This document shows, piece by piece, positions 18,593-27,376 of a stretch of 64,000 nucleotides of DNA; position 1 is the stretch's first letter; every line of letters begins with the position of its first letter. The notes below the pieces were generated by a model. That model made no database searches. It was not told the origin of the DNA and saw nothing but the letters and a program-made list of their open reading frames with translations. The translations under genes were made by a program, and so were the position numbers. Source of the stretch: Methanofollis fontis (GTDB lineage Archaea; Halobacteriota; Methanomicrobia; Methanomicrobiales; Methanofollaceae). The DNA is taken from assembly GCF_004297185.1 (NCBI RefSeq), contig NZ_PGCL01000002.1, forward strand, positions 1 to 64,000, given 5' to 3'.

Positions 18593-18667
18593 GGGGTAGT
18601 AGGGTAGCCTGGTCCATCCTAGAGCGTTTGGGACGCTTTGACGGCAGTTCGAATCTGCCCTACCCCA
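18593..18667 (+). tRNA. tRNA-Pro (UGG)
   Basis: A 75-nt cloverleaf. The acceptor ggggtag pairs with ctacccc, discriminator A. The anticodon arm is gagcg-tttggga-cgctt with anticodon TGG, and the T-arm contains gttcgaatc. The 3' end is 5 nt before the nth start codon, so the two are probably transcribed together. Confidence 0.96.
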
Positions 18668-18672
18668 CTTTT

Positions 18673-19338
18673 ATGGATTCTGATACGGCCTGTTCCATCT
18701 ATCGTGCCCTGTGCTCCTGTTATCCTGAGCGGATTGAAAACGGGATCAGCTACGGCGATCCCTTCCGTGTGCTCATCCTCACCATCCTGTCGGCGCAGAC
18801 TACCGACCGCTCGGTAGAGGCGGTGCGTCCGGTCCTCTTCTCCCGCTACCCGTCACCCGCCGATCTTGCGGCAGCGGATGTGGAGGAGGTGGCGGCAATC
18901 GTCAGACCGACCGGGTTTTACCGGATGAAGGCACGCCATATCGTCGGGGCGGCGCGGATGATCGTCGAGGAGTACGGCGGCAGCGTGCCCTGCCGGATGG
19001 AGGACCTCCTCCGTCTGCCCGGGGTGGGGAGAAAGACCGCAAATATCGTGCTCTCCAATGCCTTCGGGATCAGTGAGGGTATCGCCGTCGACACCCATGT
19101 CCGGAGGATCTCGCGCCTCCTCGGCCTGACCGATGCCGGGGAACCGGCGAAAATAGAAAAGGACCTGACCGCACTCTTTCCAAGGGCGGTCTGGGGCTCG
19201 GTGAACGCCCTGCTCGTCCAGCACGGTCGGGCGGTCTGCATCGCCGGCAGACCGCGGTGCACCGCCTGCGTGCTCAGGGCATGGTGCCGATATTACCGGG
19301 ATGAGGTTCAGGGGAACAGGATCGCAACAAGCACATAG
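18673..19338 (+). CDS. nth: Endonuclease III, DNA glycosylase/AP lyase
   Basis: A 221-residue HhH-GPD base-excision enzyme that removes oxidised pyrimidines. The helix-hairpin-helix LPGVGRKTANIV contains catalytic K121, and D140 lies in AVDTHV. The C-terminal CIAGRPRCTACVLRAWC matches the C-x6-C-x2-C-x5-C iron-sulfur loop. ATG 18673 is essentially at the tRNA-Pro 3' end, leaving no room for a promoter or Shine-Dalgarno; translation probably starts on a processed, near-leaderless mRNA. The end overlaps the convergent phosphate transporter by 31 nt. Confidence 0.95.
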   Translation: MDSDTACSIYRALCSCYPERIENGISYGDPFRVLILTILSAQTTDRSVEAVRPVLFSRYPSPADLAAADVEEVAAIVRPTGFYRMKARHIVGAARMIVEEYGGSVPCRMEDLLRLPGVGRKTANIVLSNAFGISEGIAVDTHVRRISRLLGLTDAGEPAKIEKDLTALFPRAVWGSVNALLVQHGRAVCIAGRPRCTACVLRAWCRYYRDEVQGNRIATST

Positions 19339-20483
19339 CTCCCCCATGCCACGGCCGCCGCTGCCGGGACGGTCATGATCCATGCGGCAACGATGTCCCT
19401 GACGATCCCCCACTTCACGGCAGAATAACCCTTCGTGGCCCCGACCCCCATGATTGCTCCGCTGATCGCATGCGTGGTAGAGACCGGGACGCCGAAGGCG
19501 GTGACCACCGAGAGCACGGCGCCACCGGCGCTCGAGGCGCAGAAGCCCTGGTACGGCTGCATCCGGGTGATGCGGTTTGCCATCATATCGACGACCCGCC
19601 AGCCGCCGAGGAGGGTTCCAAGGGAGATCGCAAAACAGGAAAGAAGGATGACCCAGAGGGGGACCACAAAGTCGGAGAGCATACCGGCGGCGACGAGCAT
19701 GGCGGTGATGATCCCCATGGCGTTCTGGGCGTCATTGCTCCCATGCCCGATCGCCTGAAAGGCGGCGGCGACAATCTGGAGTTTTTTAAATCCATGGTTC
19801 AGCAACGGCGAGTTTGAACGGGCAAACAACCGGATGATAACGACGCCGAAGGCGTATGCCGCCATAAACCCGAGCACCGGGGAGACAACCATGAAGACGA
19901 TGACACCAAGGATCCCGGAGAGGGGGAGGATGTCAACGGCGACAAGGATGGGGATCAGGACGGCGATCCCGCACAGCCCGCCGATGAGGATGTAGCGGTT
20001 CCAGGCCTCACCGTGTGTCACCGAGAGGAGGATTGCAACGGCAATGCCCAGGAGCGCACCCACAACCAGCATGATCACCAGCTCCGATACGAGGGAGGCG
20101 GAGGGCCAGAGGATCGACCCGATCCCGGCGTGCGCTGTGGCGGCGCCGAGGAGACCGCCGATGAGGGCATGACTGCTCGATACCGGAATGCCGAAATACG
20201 AGCAGAAAAACACCCAGATGACCGCCCCGACCATGGCCATCAGGATGATGAGCGGTGTGAGCGCCACCGGGTCCACAAGACCGCGTCCGATGGTCTTGGC
20301 AATCGCCGTCGTGAACAGCAGGGGGCCGACGAGATTGAAGAAAGAGGCGAGGAGGACCGCTCTGAGCGGCGAGAGCACCCTGGTGGCGATAACGGTGGCG
20401 ATGGAGTTCGCGGCATCGTTGAGCCCGTTGACAAAATTAAACAGCAGGGCCAGCGCGATGCCGAGGATGATGACGATTTCCAT
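19308..20483 (-). CDS. pit: PiT-family inorganic phosphate transporter
   Basis: A 391-residue membrane protein with the two PiT signature regions: FNFVNGLNDAANSIATVIATR at the N-terminus and GHGSNDAQNAMGIITAM in the second half. These transport metal-phosphate with H+ or Na+. It follows the DUF47 gene by 4 nt, the usual pairing for this family. It is convergent with nth and overlaps its end. Confidence 0.93.
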   Translation of the reverse strand: MEIVIILGIALALLFNFVNGLNDAANSIATVIATRVLSPLRAVLLASFFNLVGPLLFTTAIAKTIGRGLVDPVALTPLIILMAMVGAVIWVFFCSYFGIPVSSSHALIGGLLGAATAHAGIGSILWPSASLVSELVIMLVVGALLGIAVAILLSVTHGEAWNRYILIGGLCGIAVLIPILVAVDILPLSGILGVIVFMVVSPVLGFMAAYAFGVVIIRLFARSNSPLLNHGFKKLQIVAAAFQAIGHGSNDAQNAMGIITAMLVAAGMLSDFVVPLWVILLSCFAISLGTLLGGWRVVDMMANRITRMQPYQGFCASSAGGAVLSVVTAFGVPVSTTHAISGAIMGVGATKGYSAVKWGIVRDIVAAWIMTVPAAAAVAWGSYVLVAILFP

Positions 20484-20487
20484 GCTC

Positions 20488-21117
20488 TCACGAATGTCTG
20501 ATGGCGATATCTGACAGGACGTTCGCTACGTCCTCGCACTTGTCGGTCGCCTCTTCAAGGTTCTCATAGATGTCCTTGAGCTTGATGATCGTAATGGCGT
20601 CGTTGGTTGCGAAGAGGTTCTTGATGGCCTCTCCGAGCACCACGTCGGCGAGATTTTCCAGGCGGTTGATCTCGATGCAGTGGCGTTCGACTGCCTTTGG
20701 ATTATCCAGCTTGCGGATCATCCGCACTGCCGTCTTGACTTCGGTCGTCGAGAGATTGATGAGTCGGGCGAGTTCCTGCATATAGGTGTCGGTTTCTGTG
20801 ACACCGTAGCCGTACATCTGCTGTGTCGTGCCGTCGATATAGTCAAGGATGTCGTCGAGTGCCTTGGCAAGACGGGAGATCTCCTCCGGTTCAAGGGGGG
20901 TGATGAAAGTCAGATTGAGCTGCTCGAAGATCTGGTGGGAGATGGCGTCGCCCTCGTGCTCGATCTGTTTCATCTTATGGCACTTGTTCTGTACATCCTC
21001 GTAGTCATTGACGAGGTTTTGAAGGAGTTCGGCTCCTTCATTCGCCGTATCGGCCAGCTTTTCAAACAGGTCAAAAAACGCCCTGTCCTGCGGCACGATC
21101 CATTCTTTCAGACCCAC
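20488..21117 (-). CDS. DUF47 (PhoU-like) phosphate transport accessory protein
   Basis: A 209-residue, mostly helical protein of the DUF47/PhoU-like family, which normally sits next to Pit transporters and is thought to control them. Features include MKQIEHEGDAISHQIFEQLN and IEINRLENLADVVLGEAIKNLF, repeated metal-binding E/D-xxxD-type motifs. The initiator is GTG 21117, with GGTGA upstream. A TATA-like CTATATATCG lies at about 21194-21203, giving a leader of roughly 55 nt for the two-gene operon. Confidence 0.88.
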   Translation of the reverse strand: MGLKEWIVPQDRAFFDLFEKLADTANEGAELLQNLVNDYEDVQNKCHKMKQIEHEGDAISHQIFEQLNLTFITPLEPEEISRLAKALDDILDYIDGTTQQMYGYGVTETDTYMQELARLINLSTTEVKTAVRMIRKLDNPKAVERHCIEINRLENLADVVLGEAIKNLFATNDAITIIKLKDIYENLEEATDKCEDVANVLSDIAIRHS

Positions 21118-21429
21118 GTTTCACCGGTCATTCGTTGATCGTCAGCGGGCAAAAATTCATCCCCTCATCGTGCCGGAAGCACGTTCTCCCTCGATATATA
21201 GGCATCTCATGAACAATTGGAACATGCCGCCGAAGACAATAGTGTGTGCACCCCCTATTGGCAGATCGGTAGATCTCCATATGGTCGGCTGAACCCTCCC
21301 TCAATGGCAGGTGGCGCCCAGACCGGGGACAGGAAGTCGACGTCGAACTCCCCATACCACGATGCGCTTGAGATCATACTCCTGGAAGACGTGTGTGTTA
21401 ACGGAGAAATCGGAAAAAAATGATGATGT
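21118..21429. other. Intergenic stretch with the DUF47-pit promoter
   Basis: About 310 nt between the phosphate genes and the first tRNA-Ala copy. Apart from the TATA-like sequence near 21194-21203 (minus strand) I see nothing definite. Short frames on both strands lack motifs. Confidence 0.5.
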
Positions 21430-21538
21430 GATGGACCGAGCGGGAATTGAACCCGCGGCCTCTTCCATGCCAAGGAAGCGATCTTCCCCTGATCTATCGG
21501 CCCGCTACCCTATCATATTGGGCGCCATCAGATAAAAG
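21430..21538. repeat. 109-bp direct repeat, copy 1 (tRNA-Ala plus promoter)
   Basis: Identical over 109 bp to the copy at 21689. It covers the whole tRNA-Ala gene and 35 bp of its upstream DNA including the TATA-like CTTTTATC. Flanks differ at once on both sides. Confidence 0.95.
21432..21503 (-). tRNA. tRNA-Ala (GGC), copy 1
   Basis: On the minus strand: acceptor GGGCCGA/TCGGTCC with a G3:U70 pair (the alanine identity element), discriminator A. The anticodon loop TTGGCAT gives GGC, and the T-arm has GGTTCAATTCC. 72 nt, CCA not encoded. Confidence 0.96.
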
Positions 21539-21688
21539 AATTGGTCCGGGTGCACCTGATCGTGGGATCTGCGCACCGGATCGGGCATGTTCGGGAGAGA
21601 ACAAGCGCGGAGATCGTGTGAATGGTTTGCACCGGGCGCCGCCTGCCATCGAGCAGAGGCGCTCTCCAATCGAGATAATTCAAAAACA

Positions 21689-21797
21689 GATGGACCGAGC
21701 GGGAATTGAACCCGCGGCCTCTTCCATGCCAAGGAAGCGATCTTCCCCTGATCTATCGGCCCGCTACCCTATCATATTGGGCGCCATCAGATAAAAG
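21689..21797. repeat. 109-bp direct repeat, copy 2 (tRNA-Ala plus promoter)
   Basis: Second identical copy, offset 259 nt. The 150 nt between the copies has no gene that I can identify. Confidence 0.95.
21691..21762 (-). tRNA. tRNA-Ala (GGC), copy 2
   Basis: Same sequence as copy 1, with G3:U70 and anticodon GGC. It keeps the same upstream TATA-like element, so both copies are probably expressed. Confidence 0.96.
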
Positions 21798-21825
21798 GAG
21801 TGGATCCATCCGCCCGCAAGAGGGG

Positions 21826-22953
21826 TCAGGGATCCCTGAAATTGGGGATGGAGCGCAGGACCCGCGCCCGTGCGTCGGCGGTCTCCGGCCTCTGCATCAC
21901 CACGCCGTCCTTGATGACCGGTTCGAGCAGGGGCGTTGCACCGGTCGGTCCGGACGCCGACGCCAGAAGGACAGTCCGCTCCCCGTCCGGGGATTCCCAG
22001 ACCTGCTTGATCCCGCTCCATTTGCCGCGTTTTGCAATCGCTTCTCCCTCTATCGAAACAATGTCAAGGGAAAAATCGATGACCGGAGCATTCGCAATTG
22101 CACCGCCGACACCGAAACTCGCCACGATATCGCGATAGGTGCGGATGTCTTCTTCGGTCACCCCCCCGGAGAGGAAGATCCCGACATCCTCGTGCCCACG
22201 GCTATCGAGCTCCCAGCGCACCTCCTCCAGTATGGAACGCATGTTCCCCCGCCTGGAGCGCGGTGTGTCCAGCCTGACGCCGGTGGCGGCGGTGCAGGTC
22301 ACCGCCCTGAGGCACTCCTCCTTCTCGTCGCCGAAGGTGTCGCAGAGCATCAGGCGGGGCACATCAGGGGGGGCATGCCGGTCAAAGGCGACCCATGCCT
22401 CCTCAGGCGAGGCATGGCACATGACATATGCATGCGGCATCGTCCCGACCACGGGGATGCCCGGCGGCGCCGTTGTATTCGAGACTCCATCCACGCCCCC
22501 GATCCATGCCGAGCGCTCGATCATCGGGGCGATGGCCGGGTGCTGCCGTCGCGATCCGAAGGAATACACCCGCCTCCCCCCGGCGGCGCCGACGATATGG
22601 GCGGCGGCGGTTGCGATGCCGGATGCATGACAGAGAAACCCGAGTAGCGCCGTTTCGTAACGCCCGAAGTCGCTGTAGCGGCCCGAGATCCGCATCACCG
22701 GTTCGCGGGCCGAGAAGAGACTGCCCTCCGGCATGGCGTCGACGTCCACCGGCAGGCCCTCCAGCAGGGCGATCACGTCGTTAAGCCCGCAGAAGACACC
22801 TGGAGAGCGAGGCATGCCGGTCGTGGTCACCTCCATCGTGACCTGCGGGTTTTTTTCTTCTTGTTTGAGGATCTCCTCGCACCGCTGGAAATAGATGTCC
22901 GTGCACCCGCCGTCTGCGATTGTGTCGTCGTCAACGATATGGAAACGCCCCAT
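21826..22953 (-). CDS. pncB: Nicotinate phosphoribosyltransferase
   Basis: A 375-residue enzyme of the archaeal NAPRTase type, making nicotinate mononucleotide from nicotinate and PRPP in NAD salvage. Key regions are YSFGSRRQHPAIAPM, with the histidine used for autophosphorylation in the family, LCDTFGDEKEE, and VRLDTPRSRRGN, a phosphoribosyl-binding segment. ATG 22953 (MGRFHIVDDD) is preferred over TTG 22968. Divergent from the nucleoside phosphorylase gene, with 118 nt for both promoters. Confidence 0.9.
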   Translation of the reverse strand: MGRFHIVDDDTIADGGCTDIYFQRCEEILKQEEKNPQVTMEVTTTGMPRSPGVFCGLNDVIALLEGLPVDVDAMPEGSLFSAREPVMRISGRYSDFGRYETALLGFLCHASGIATAAAHIVGAAGGRRVYSFGSRRQHPAIAPMIERSAWIGGVDGVSNTTAPPGIPVVGTMPHAYVMCHASPEEAWVAFDRHAPPDVPRLMLCDTFGDEKEECLRAVTCTAATGVRLDTPRSRRGNMRSILEEVRWELDSRGHEDVGIFLSGGVTEEDIRTYRDIVASFGVGGAIANAPVIDFSLDIVSIEGEAIAKRGKWSGIKQVWESPDGERTVLLASASGPTGATPLLEPVIKDGVVMQRPETADARARVLRSIPNFRDP

Positions 22954-23071
22954 GCTCAACCACGACAACGGTATTCGTCGGCCCCGATGAAAAAGGAGTG
23001 GTTTTTACTCTTCGCACGCCCACGTTTGTTGAGATGGCAGGCATACATGCTGACAGCAGGAGGGAGCGCTG

Positions 23072-23746
23072 ATGCTCGGCATCATCGGCGGCACCAGCCT
23101 TCTCTACTGCACCCTCCCCGAACTCAGCACAAGGGCGGTCCCGACCCCCTACGGTCCGGCCGAGGTGATGACCGGCGACATCGCCGTCGTGCTCAGGCAC
23201 CAGTACGGCAGGCCGCCGCACCGGATCAACTACCGTGCGCAGATGGCGGCGCTCGCCCTCTCCGGGGTCGACCGGGTGATCACCGTGGGTTCGGTCGGGT
23301 CGCTGAAGCCCGCACTGGCCCCTGGCAGCGTGGTAATCCCGACCGATTACCTGAGCCTCACCGACATCCCGTCCTTCCATGACGGCGCCATCGAGCATGT
23401 GATGCCGGAACTGGACACAGGACTGATCGAGCGTCTCGGCACCGTCCTGCCGGAGGCCCTCACCGGCGGCACCTATGCGCAGACACGGGGACCGAGGATC
23501 GAGACCGTCGCCGAGGTCCGGGGGCTTGCAAAGGTCGCCGACGTCGTCGGGATGACCGTGGCCTCCGAGGCGACGCTGGCGAGAGAACTCGGGATCCCGG
23601 TGGCCGCCGTCTGCACTGTGGACAATTATGCGCACGGGCTTTCGGAGGAGGTGCTCACCTACGAGCACATCCTCGCCACCTCGAAGAAATATGCCCGCCG
23701 GACCGAGGGGCTCATCGAAACGATCGTGGACGAACTGGGAGATTGA
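23072..23746 (+). CDS. S-methyl-5'-thioadenosine/thioinosine phosphorylase family protein
   Basis: A 224-residue purine nucleoside phosphorylase-fold enzyme of the MTAP family. Motifs are IIGGTSL for phosphate binding, TVGSVGSLKP, and YAQTRGPRIETVAEVR with VGMTVASEATLARELGI. In methanogens such enzymes cleave methylthioinosine formed by the deaminase encoded next door, recycling by-products of SAM chemistry. Whether this one prefers MTA or MTI is not decided by sequence. The next gene starts 5 nt after its stop. Confidence 0.85.
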   Translation: MLGIIGGTSLLYCTLPELSTRAVPTPYGPAEVMTGDIAVVLRHQYGRPPHRINYRAQMAALALSGVDRVITVGSVGSLKPALAPGSVVIPTDYLSLTDIPSFHDGAIEHVMPELDTGLIERLGTVLPEALTGGTYAQTRGPRIETVAEVRGLAKVADVVGMTVASEATLARELGIPVAAVCTVDNYAHGLSEEVLTYEHILATSKKYARRTEGLIETIVDELGD

Positions 23747-23751
23747 TACCT

Positions 23752-25047
23752 ATGAAGGAGATTGCACAGGGAGAGAGCGTCCTGATCAGGGACGTTACAC
23801 TGGACGGCAGGCAGACAAACATCAGGATCGAGGGGAAGACGATCGTTTCCATCGGACCGGAGCCCGGCGGGGAGACGGATGTGGTGATCGATGGGAAGGG
23901 CGGCATCGCCCTCCCCGGCCTCTACAACACCCATACCCATTCGGCGATGAGCCTCCTGCGGGGGTATGCCGACGACATGCCCCTCCAGCAGTGGCTTGGC
24001 GAGAAGATCTGGCCGCTCGAGGCCCACCTGACCGCCGCCGACGTTTACCAGGGGACGAGACTGGCGTGCCTGGAGATGATCCGAACGGGCACCGTGGGCT
24101 TCAACGACATGTACTTCTTCATGGAGGAGACGGCCCGCGCCGCCGACGAGATGGGGATGAAGGCGCAGGTCGCCTACGGCTTCATCGATCTCTTTGACGA
24201 GGAGAAGCGCGAGAACGAGATCCGGGCCACCGAAAAACTCGTCCGCCATATCAGGGGGATGAACAACGACCGGATCCGGGCGGCGGTTGGCCCCCATGCC
24301 ATCTATACGGTTTCCCCCGAGGGATTGCGCTGGTGCGCCGAGTTCTCCCGCCAGAACGATATCGGCATCCACATTCACCTCGCCGAGACCGAGCAGGAGG
24401 TGAAGGACTGCATCGAACAGAATGGCATGCGGCCGGCCGCTCTGCTGGACGATTGCGGCTGCATCACCCCGCGCACGGTGGCCGCCCACTGCTGCTGGCT
24501 GGATGCGGATGACTGCACCCTGCTCGGGGACCGGGGGGCGTTTGCCTCCCACAACCCATCATCCAACATGAAGCTCGGTGTCCATCGGGCGATGCCCTGC
24601 GAGTGGCTGCGCAATGCCGGTGCCGGCATCTGTCTCGGGACCGACGGGTGCGCCTCGAACAACAACCTGGATATGTTTGAGGAGATGAAATTCGCCGCCC
24701 TCCTCCAGAAGTTCTACTGGAACTCGCAGACCCTCCTGCCGGCCGCTGAGACGCTCTCGATGGCGACGGCAGGCGGCGCCGCCGCCATGGGTTTTGACGG
24801 GGGGCGGATCGAGGTCGGGGCACCGGCCGATATCGTCCTCCTTGACCGCGCCGCCGTCTGCAACACCCCCCTGCACAACCCGGTGTCAAATGCTGTCTAT
24901 TCCTGCAACGGCGGTGCCGTCACCACGGTGCTCTGCAACGGCAGGGTCCTGATGCAGGACCGCTTCATACCCGGCGAGGAGGAGATCCTGCGTGAGGCGG
25001 CGGATGCGGCGGCCTCCCTGGTGGGACGGGCGACCGAACAGTCCTGA
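23752..25047 (+). CDS. dadD: 5'-deoxyadenosine/MTA/SAH deaminase
   Basis: A 431-residue metallo-dependent amidohydrolase of the MtaD/DadD type. NTHTHSAMSLLRG holds the metal-binding HxH; HIHLAETEQEV, AHCCWLD and GTDGCASNNNLDM are the later metal and substrate motifs. In Methanocaldococcus DadD deaminates 5'-deoxyadenosine, MTA and SAH; the coupled phosphorylase suggests the same salvage here. ATG 23752 follows AGAT after the upstream stop. Converges on the acyl-CoA ligase gene. Confidence 0.87.
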   Translation: MKEIAQGESVLIRDVTLDGRQTNIRIEGKTIVSIGPEPGGETDVVIDGKGGIALPGLYNTHTHSAMSLLRGYADDMPLQQWLGEKIWPLEAHLTAADVYQGTRLACLEMIRTGTVGFNDMYFFMEETARAADEMGMKAQVAYGFIDLFDEEKRENEIRATEKLVRHIRGMNNDRIRAAVGPHAIYTVSPEGLRWCAEFSRQNDIGIHIHLAETEQEVKDCIEQNGMRPAALLDDCGCITPRTVAAHCCWLDADDCTLLGDRGAFASHNPSSNMKLGVHRAMPCEWLRNAGAGICLGTDGCASNNNLDMFEEMKFAALLQKFYWNSQTLLPAAETLSMATAGGAAAMGFDGGRIEVGAPADIVLLDRAAVCNTPLHNPVSNAVYSCNGGAVTTVLCNGRVLMQDRFIPGEEEILREAADAAASLVGRATEQS

Positions 25048-25148
25048 GTGTGCGCTGAAGCAAGGATTATCCCCTTTTTCCGGAGGGGGGTTTGCACCGG
25101 GAGAGCGGAGGCGGACGGACCATCCGAAATGCCGGGCCAAAAAAAAGA

Positions 25149-26849
25149 TTATGCGGTCTCGATATGCGAGACGGTGTCGAGACCGAGTTCCTCGATCGCC
25201 ATGTCCCGCATCTTGAATTTCTGGATCTTCCCGGTCACCGACATGGGGAACGAGGTGACGAACTTATAGTACTTCGGGATCTTGAAACGGGCGATCTGAC
25301 CGGTGCAGAACTCGATGATCTCGGCGGGGGTGACGCTCTGCCCCTCCTTCGGCATTACCCATGCCATCAGCTCCTCGCCGTATTTCTCGTCCGGCACGCC
25401 GATCACATAGGCGTCGGCGATCCTGGGGTGGTGGTGGAGGAACTCCTCGATCTCACGGGGGTAGATGTTCTCGCCGCCCCGGATCACCATCTCCTTCAGG
25501 CGTCCGGACATCCGCACATACCCCTCCTCGTCCATGACGCCCAGGTCACCGGTGTAGAGCCAGCCGTTGGCGTCCAGGGTCGCCCGCGAGGCCGAGGGGT
25601 TGTTGTAGTAGCACTTCATCGTCATATAGCCGCGTGCACAGATCTCGCCGACCTCGCCCCGCGGCAGGATCCGCTTCGTATTCGGGTCGATGATCTTGAT
25701 CTCGGTGTGCGGGAACGCCCGCCCGACCGTCGAAACCCGGCGGTCGAGGGGGTCGTCCACCGTGGTCATCGTGACGCCGGGCGAGAGTTCGGTCTGGCCG
25801 TAGACGATGACGATATCACGCATGTTCATCAGGGCGTTGACCTTCTTCATCACCTCGATCGGGCAGGGCGATCCGGCCATGATCCCGGTCCGGAGACTGG
25901 AAAAATCATATTTCGAAAAATCCGGGTGGGAGAGTTCGGCAATGAACATTGTCGGCACCCCATGAAGGGCGGTGCACCGCTCGTTCTGGACGGTCATGAG
26001 CACCGCCTCGGCATCGAAGACCGGGCAGGGGATGACCATCGTCGACCCGTGCGTGACCGATGCCATATTCGAGAGCACCATCCCGAAGCAGTGGTAGAAG
26101 GGCACCGGGATGCAGAGGCGGTCCTTCTCGGTGAAGCGCATCCCCTCACCGATGAAATAGCCATTATTCATAACGCCGTGATGGGTGAGCACAACGCCCT
26201 TCGGGTACCCCGTGGTGCCGCTCGTGTACTGGATGTTGATGGCGTCGTCGAAGGCGAGGGACTCCTCGCGTTCCATCAGTTCGTCCGGACTGATCGACGC
26301 CCCCTTTGCCATGAATTCGTCCCAGGTGTACATCCCGTTGTACGGGATATCGCCGATGAATACGACGGTCTTCAGGAACGGAAACTTTTCCGAGGATATC
26401 CGGCCGGGTCTGGCATCGATCGCCTCAGGGCATGCCTCATAGAACATCCCAACATAGTCCGAGGTCTTGAACCGCCCCTGGACGATCAGTGTCGAGACTT
26501 CTGCCTGCTTGAGTGCATATTCCAGCTCAAAGACGCGGTAGGCGGGGTTGATGTTCACGAGAATTGCGCCGATCTTTGCGGTGGCGAACTGGATAAGCGT
26601 CCACTCGGCATAGTTCATCGCCCATATTCCGACGCGGTCGCCCCGCTCCACCCCGAGGGCCATCAGTGAGCGGGCAAGTCCGTTCACCCGCTCGAGGAAC
26701 TCAGCGTACGTCCAGCGGATATTCTGGTGCACTGAGACCAGGGCCTCATTTTCCGGGTATTCGGCGGCAATCCGGTTCAGCATCGCCCCGATCGTCTCGC
26801 CCATCAGCGGGATGTTCGAGGTTCCGCATGCATAGCTTCCCGTGACCAT
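25149..26849 (-). CDS. AMP-forming acyl-CoA ligase
   Basis: A 566-residue adenylate-forming enzyme. Motifs are IQYTSGTTGYPKGVVLTHHG (P-loop), VIVYGQTELSPG (A5), GWLYTGDLGVMDEEGYV (A7) and a late PMSVTGKIQKFKMRD with the catalytic lysine. Closest in style to medium/long-chain fatty-acid CoA ligases; acid substrate not deducible. Methanogens often encode several of uncertain use. ATG 26849 is chosen because the extended frame upstream runs through the tRNA-Trp gene antisense and is not coding. Confidence 0.88.
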   Translation of the reverse strand: MVTGSYACGTSNIPLMGETIGAMLNRIAAEYPENEALVSVHQNIRWTYAEFLERVNGLARSLMALGVERGDRVGIWAMNYAEWTLIQFATAKIGAILVNINPAYRVFELEYALKQAEVSTLIVQGRFKTSDYVGMFYEACPEAIDARPGRISSEKFPFLKTVVFIGDIPYNGMYTWDEFMAKGASISPDELMEREESLAFDDAINIQYTSGTTGYPKGVVLTHHGVMNNGYFIGEGMRFTEKDRLCIPVPFYHCFGMVLSNMASVTHGSTMVIPCPVFDAEAVLMTVQNERCTALHGVPTMFIAELSHPDFSKYDFSSLRTGIMAGSPCPIEVMKKVNALMNMRDIVIVYGQTELSPGVTMTTVDDPLDRRVSTVGRAFPHTEIKIIDPNTKRILPRGEVGEICARGYMTMKCYYNNPSASRATLDANGWLYTGDLGVMDEEGYVRMSGRLKEMVIRGGENIYPREIEEFLHHHPRIADAYVIGVPDEKYGEELMAWVMPKEGQSVTPAEIIEFCTGQIARFKIPKYYKFVTSFPMSVTGKIQKFKMRDMAIEELGLDTVSHIETA

Positions 26850-26947
26850 GTAAATTCCCAGTACATGAGGAAGAGCGGACTTAAATGATTGATGATCTGG
26901 AAACACAATTATTAAATCGGGAGAACTCGAACGTATACGGTGGCAGC

Positions 26948-27115
26948 GGGGTCGTGGCCTAGTCCGGAATGGCGACGGGCTCCAGCGGTCTTTGCGCGTG
27001 ATGAACAATGGGTCTGCTGAATTGATGATGACCCGTTGGAGCACTGATGCGAGTCGTGTTCCCCGTGCATGTCGGAGAGACCCGTCGATCGTGAGTTCAA
27101 ATCTCACCGACCCCA
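26948..27115 (+). tRNA. tRNA-Trp (CCA) with intron
   Basis: The acceptor GGGGTCG pairs with CGACCCC, discriminator A. Exon 1 runs to the nucleotide after anticodon CCA (26982-26984). Exon 2 begins at 27080 (position 38), so the anticodon stem ACGGG/CCCGT forms only after a 94-nt intron (26986-27079) is removed. The T-arm is gtgagttcaaatctcac. TATA-like ttattaaatc lies about 35 nt upstream. Confidence 0.96.
26998..27047 (+). ncRNA. Intron-encoded C/D box guide RNA for tRNA-Trp
   Basis: Inside the intron are box C GTGATGA (26998), D' CTGA (27017), C' TGATGA (27023) and D CTGA (27044). The D guide (27033-27042) pairs with the unspliced exon 1/intron junction, placing C34 at the fifth base before the box. 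The D' guide (27008-27016) pairs with spliced positions 35-43 and places position 39 there. These are the sites known from Haloferax tRNA-Trp (Cm34, Um39); here position 39 is C. Confidence 0.9.
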
Positions 27116-27321
27116 CGTTTTCTGATTCTGATCTATCTATTGTCCGAGTGCTCTTCCCGAACTATCTTGAGATTCCGGCAGACTGCAGGAACCGTCATCA
27201 ATACCATACCTATCACAGGGGAGGGTATCCCGCGTTGCTCAACTCTGAGATGGGGTCCCGTAATCCCGGTGTTCTGCGGGTCTTATGATTATTGACGCTT
27301 CACCCCGCACCCACCCCCTCC

Positions 27322-27335
27322 CGCCACTTTATTTA
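27322..27335 (+). promoter_or_regulatory. TATA promoter of fae-hps
   Basis: CTTTATTTATC lies in a GC-rich context, about 45 nt before the fae-hps ATG, which predicts a leader of about 20 nt containing GAAGGGA. Confidence 0.55.
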
Positions 27336-27376
27336 TCTGCCCGCCCCACTCTCATACTGCATTGAAGGGATTGCCC

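Noticed and set aside
21430-21797. The tRNA-Ala duplication as a CRISPR or an integrated element's attachment repeats
   Set aside because: Only two copies, each a complete functional tRNA with promoter; the 150 nt between them holds no integrase or spacer pattern.
25092-26669. Plus-strand frame of about 525 codons opposite the acyl-CoA ligase
   Set aside because: The minus-strand gene carries all adenylation motifs; the antisense frame is an artefact of GC-rich codon use.
26850-27116. Longer N-terminus for the acyl-CoA ligase
   Set aside because: The extension would run antisense through the tRNA-Trp gene and its intron, and the family begins near ATG 26849.
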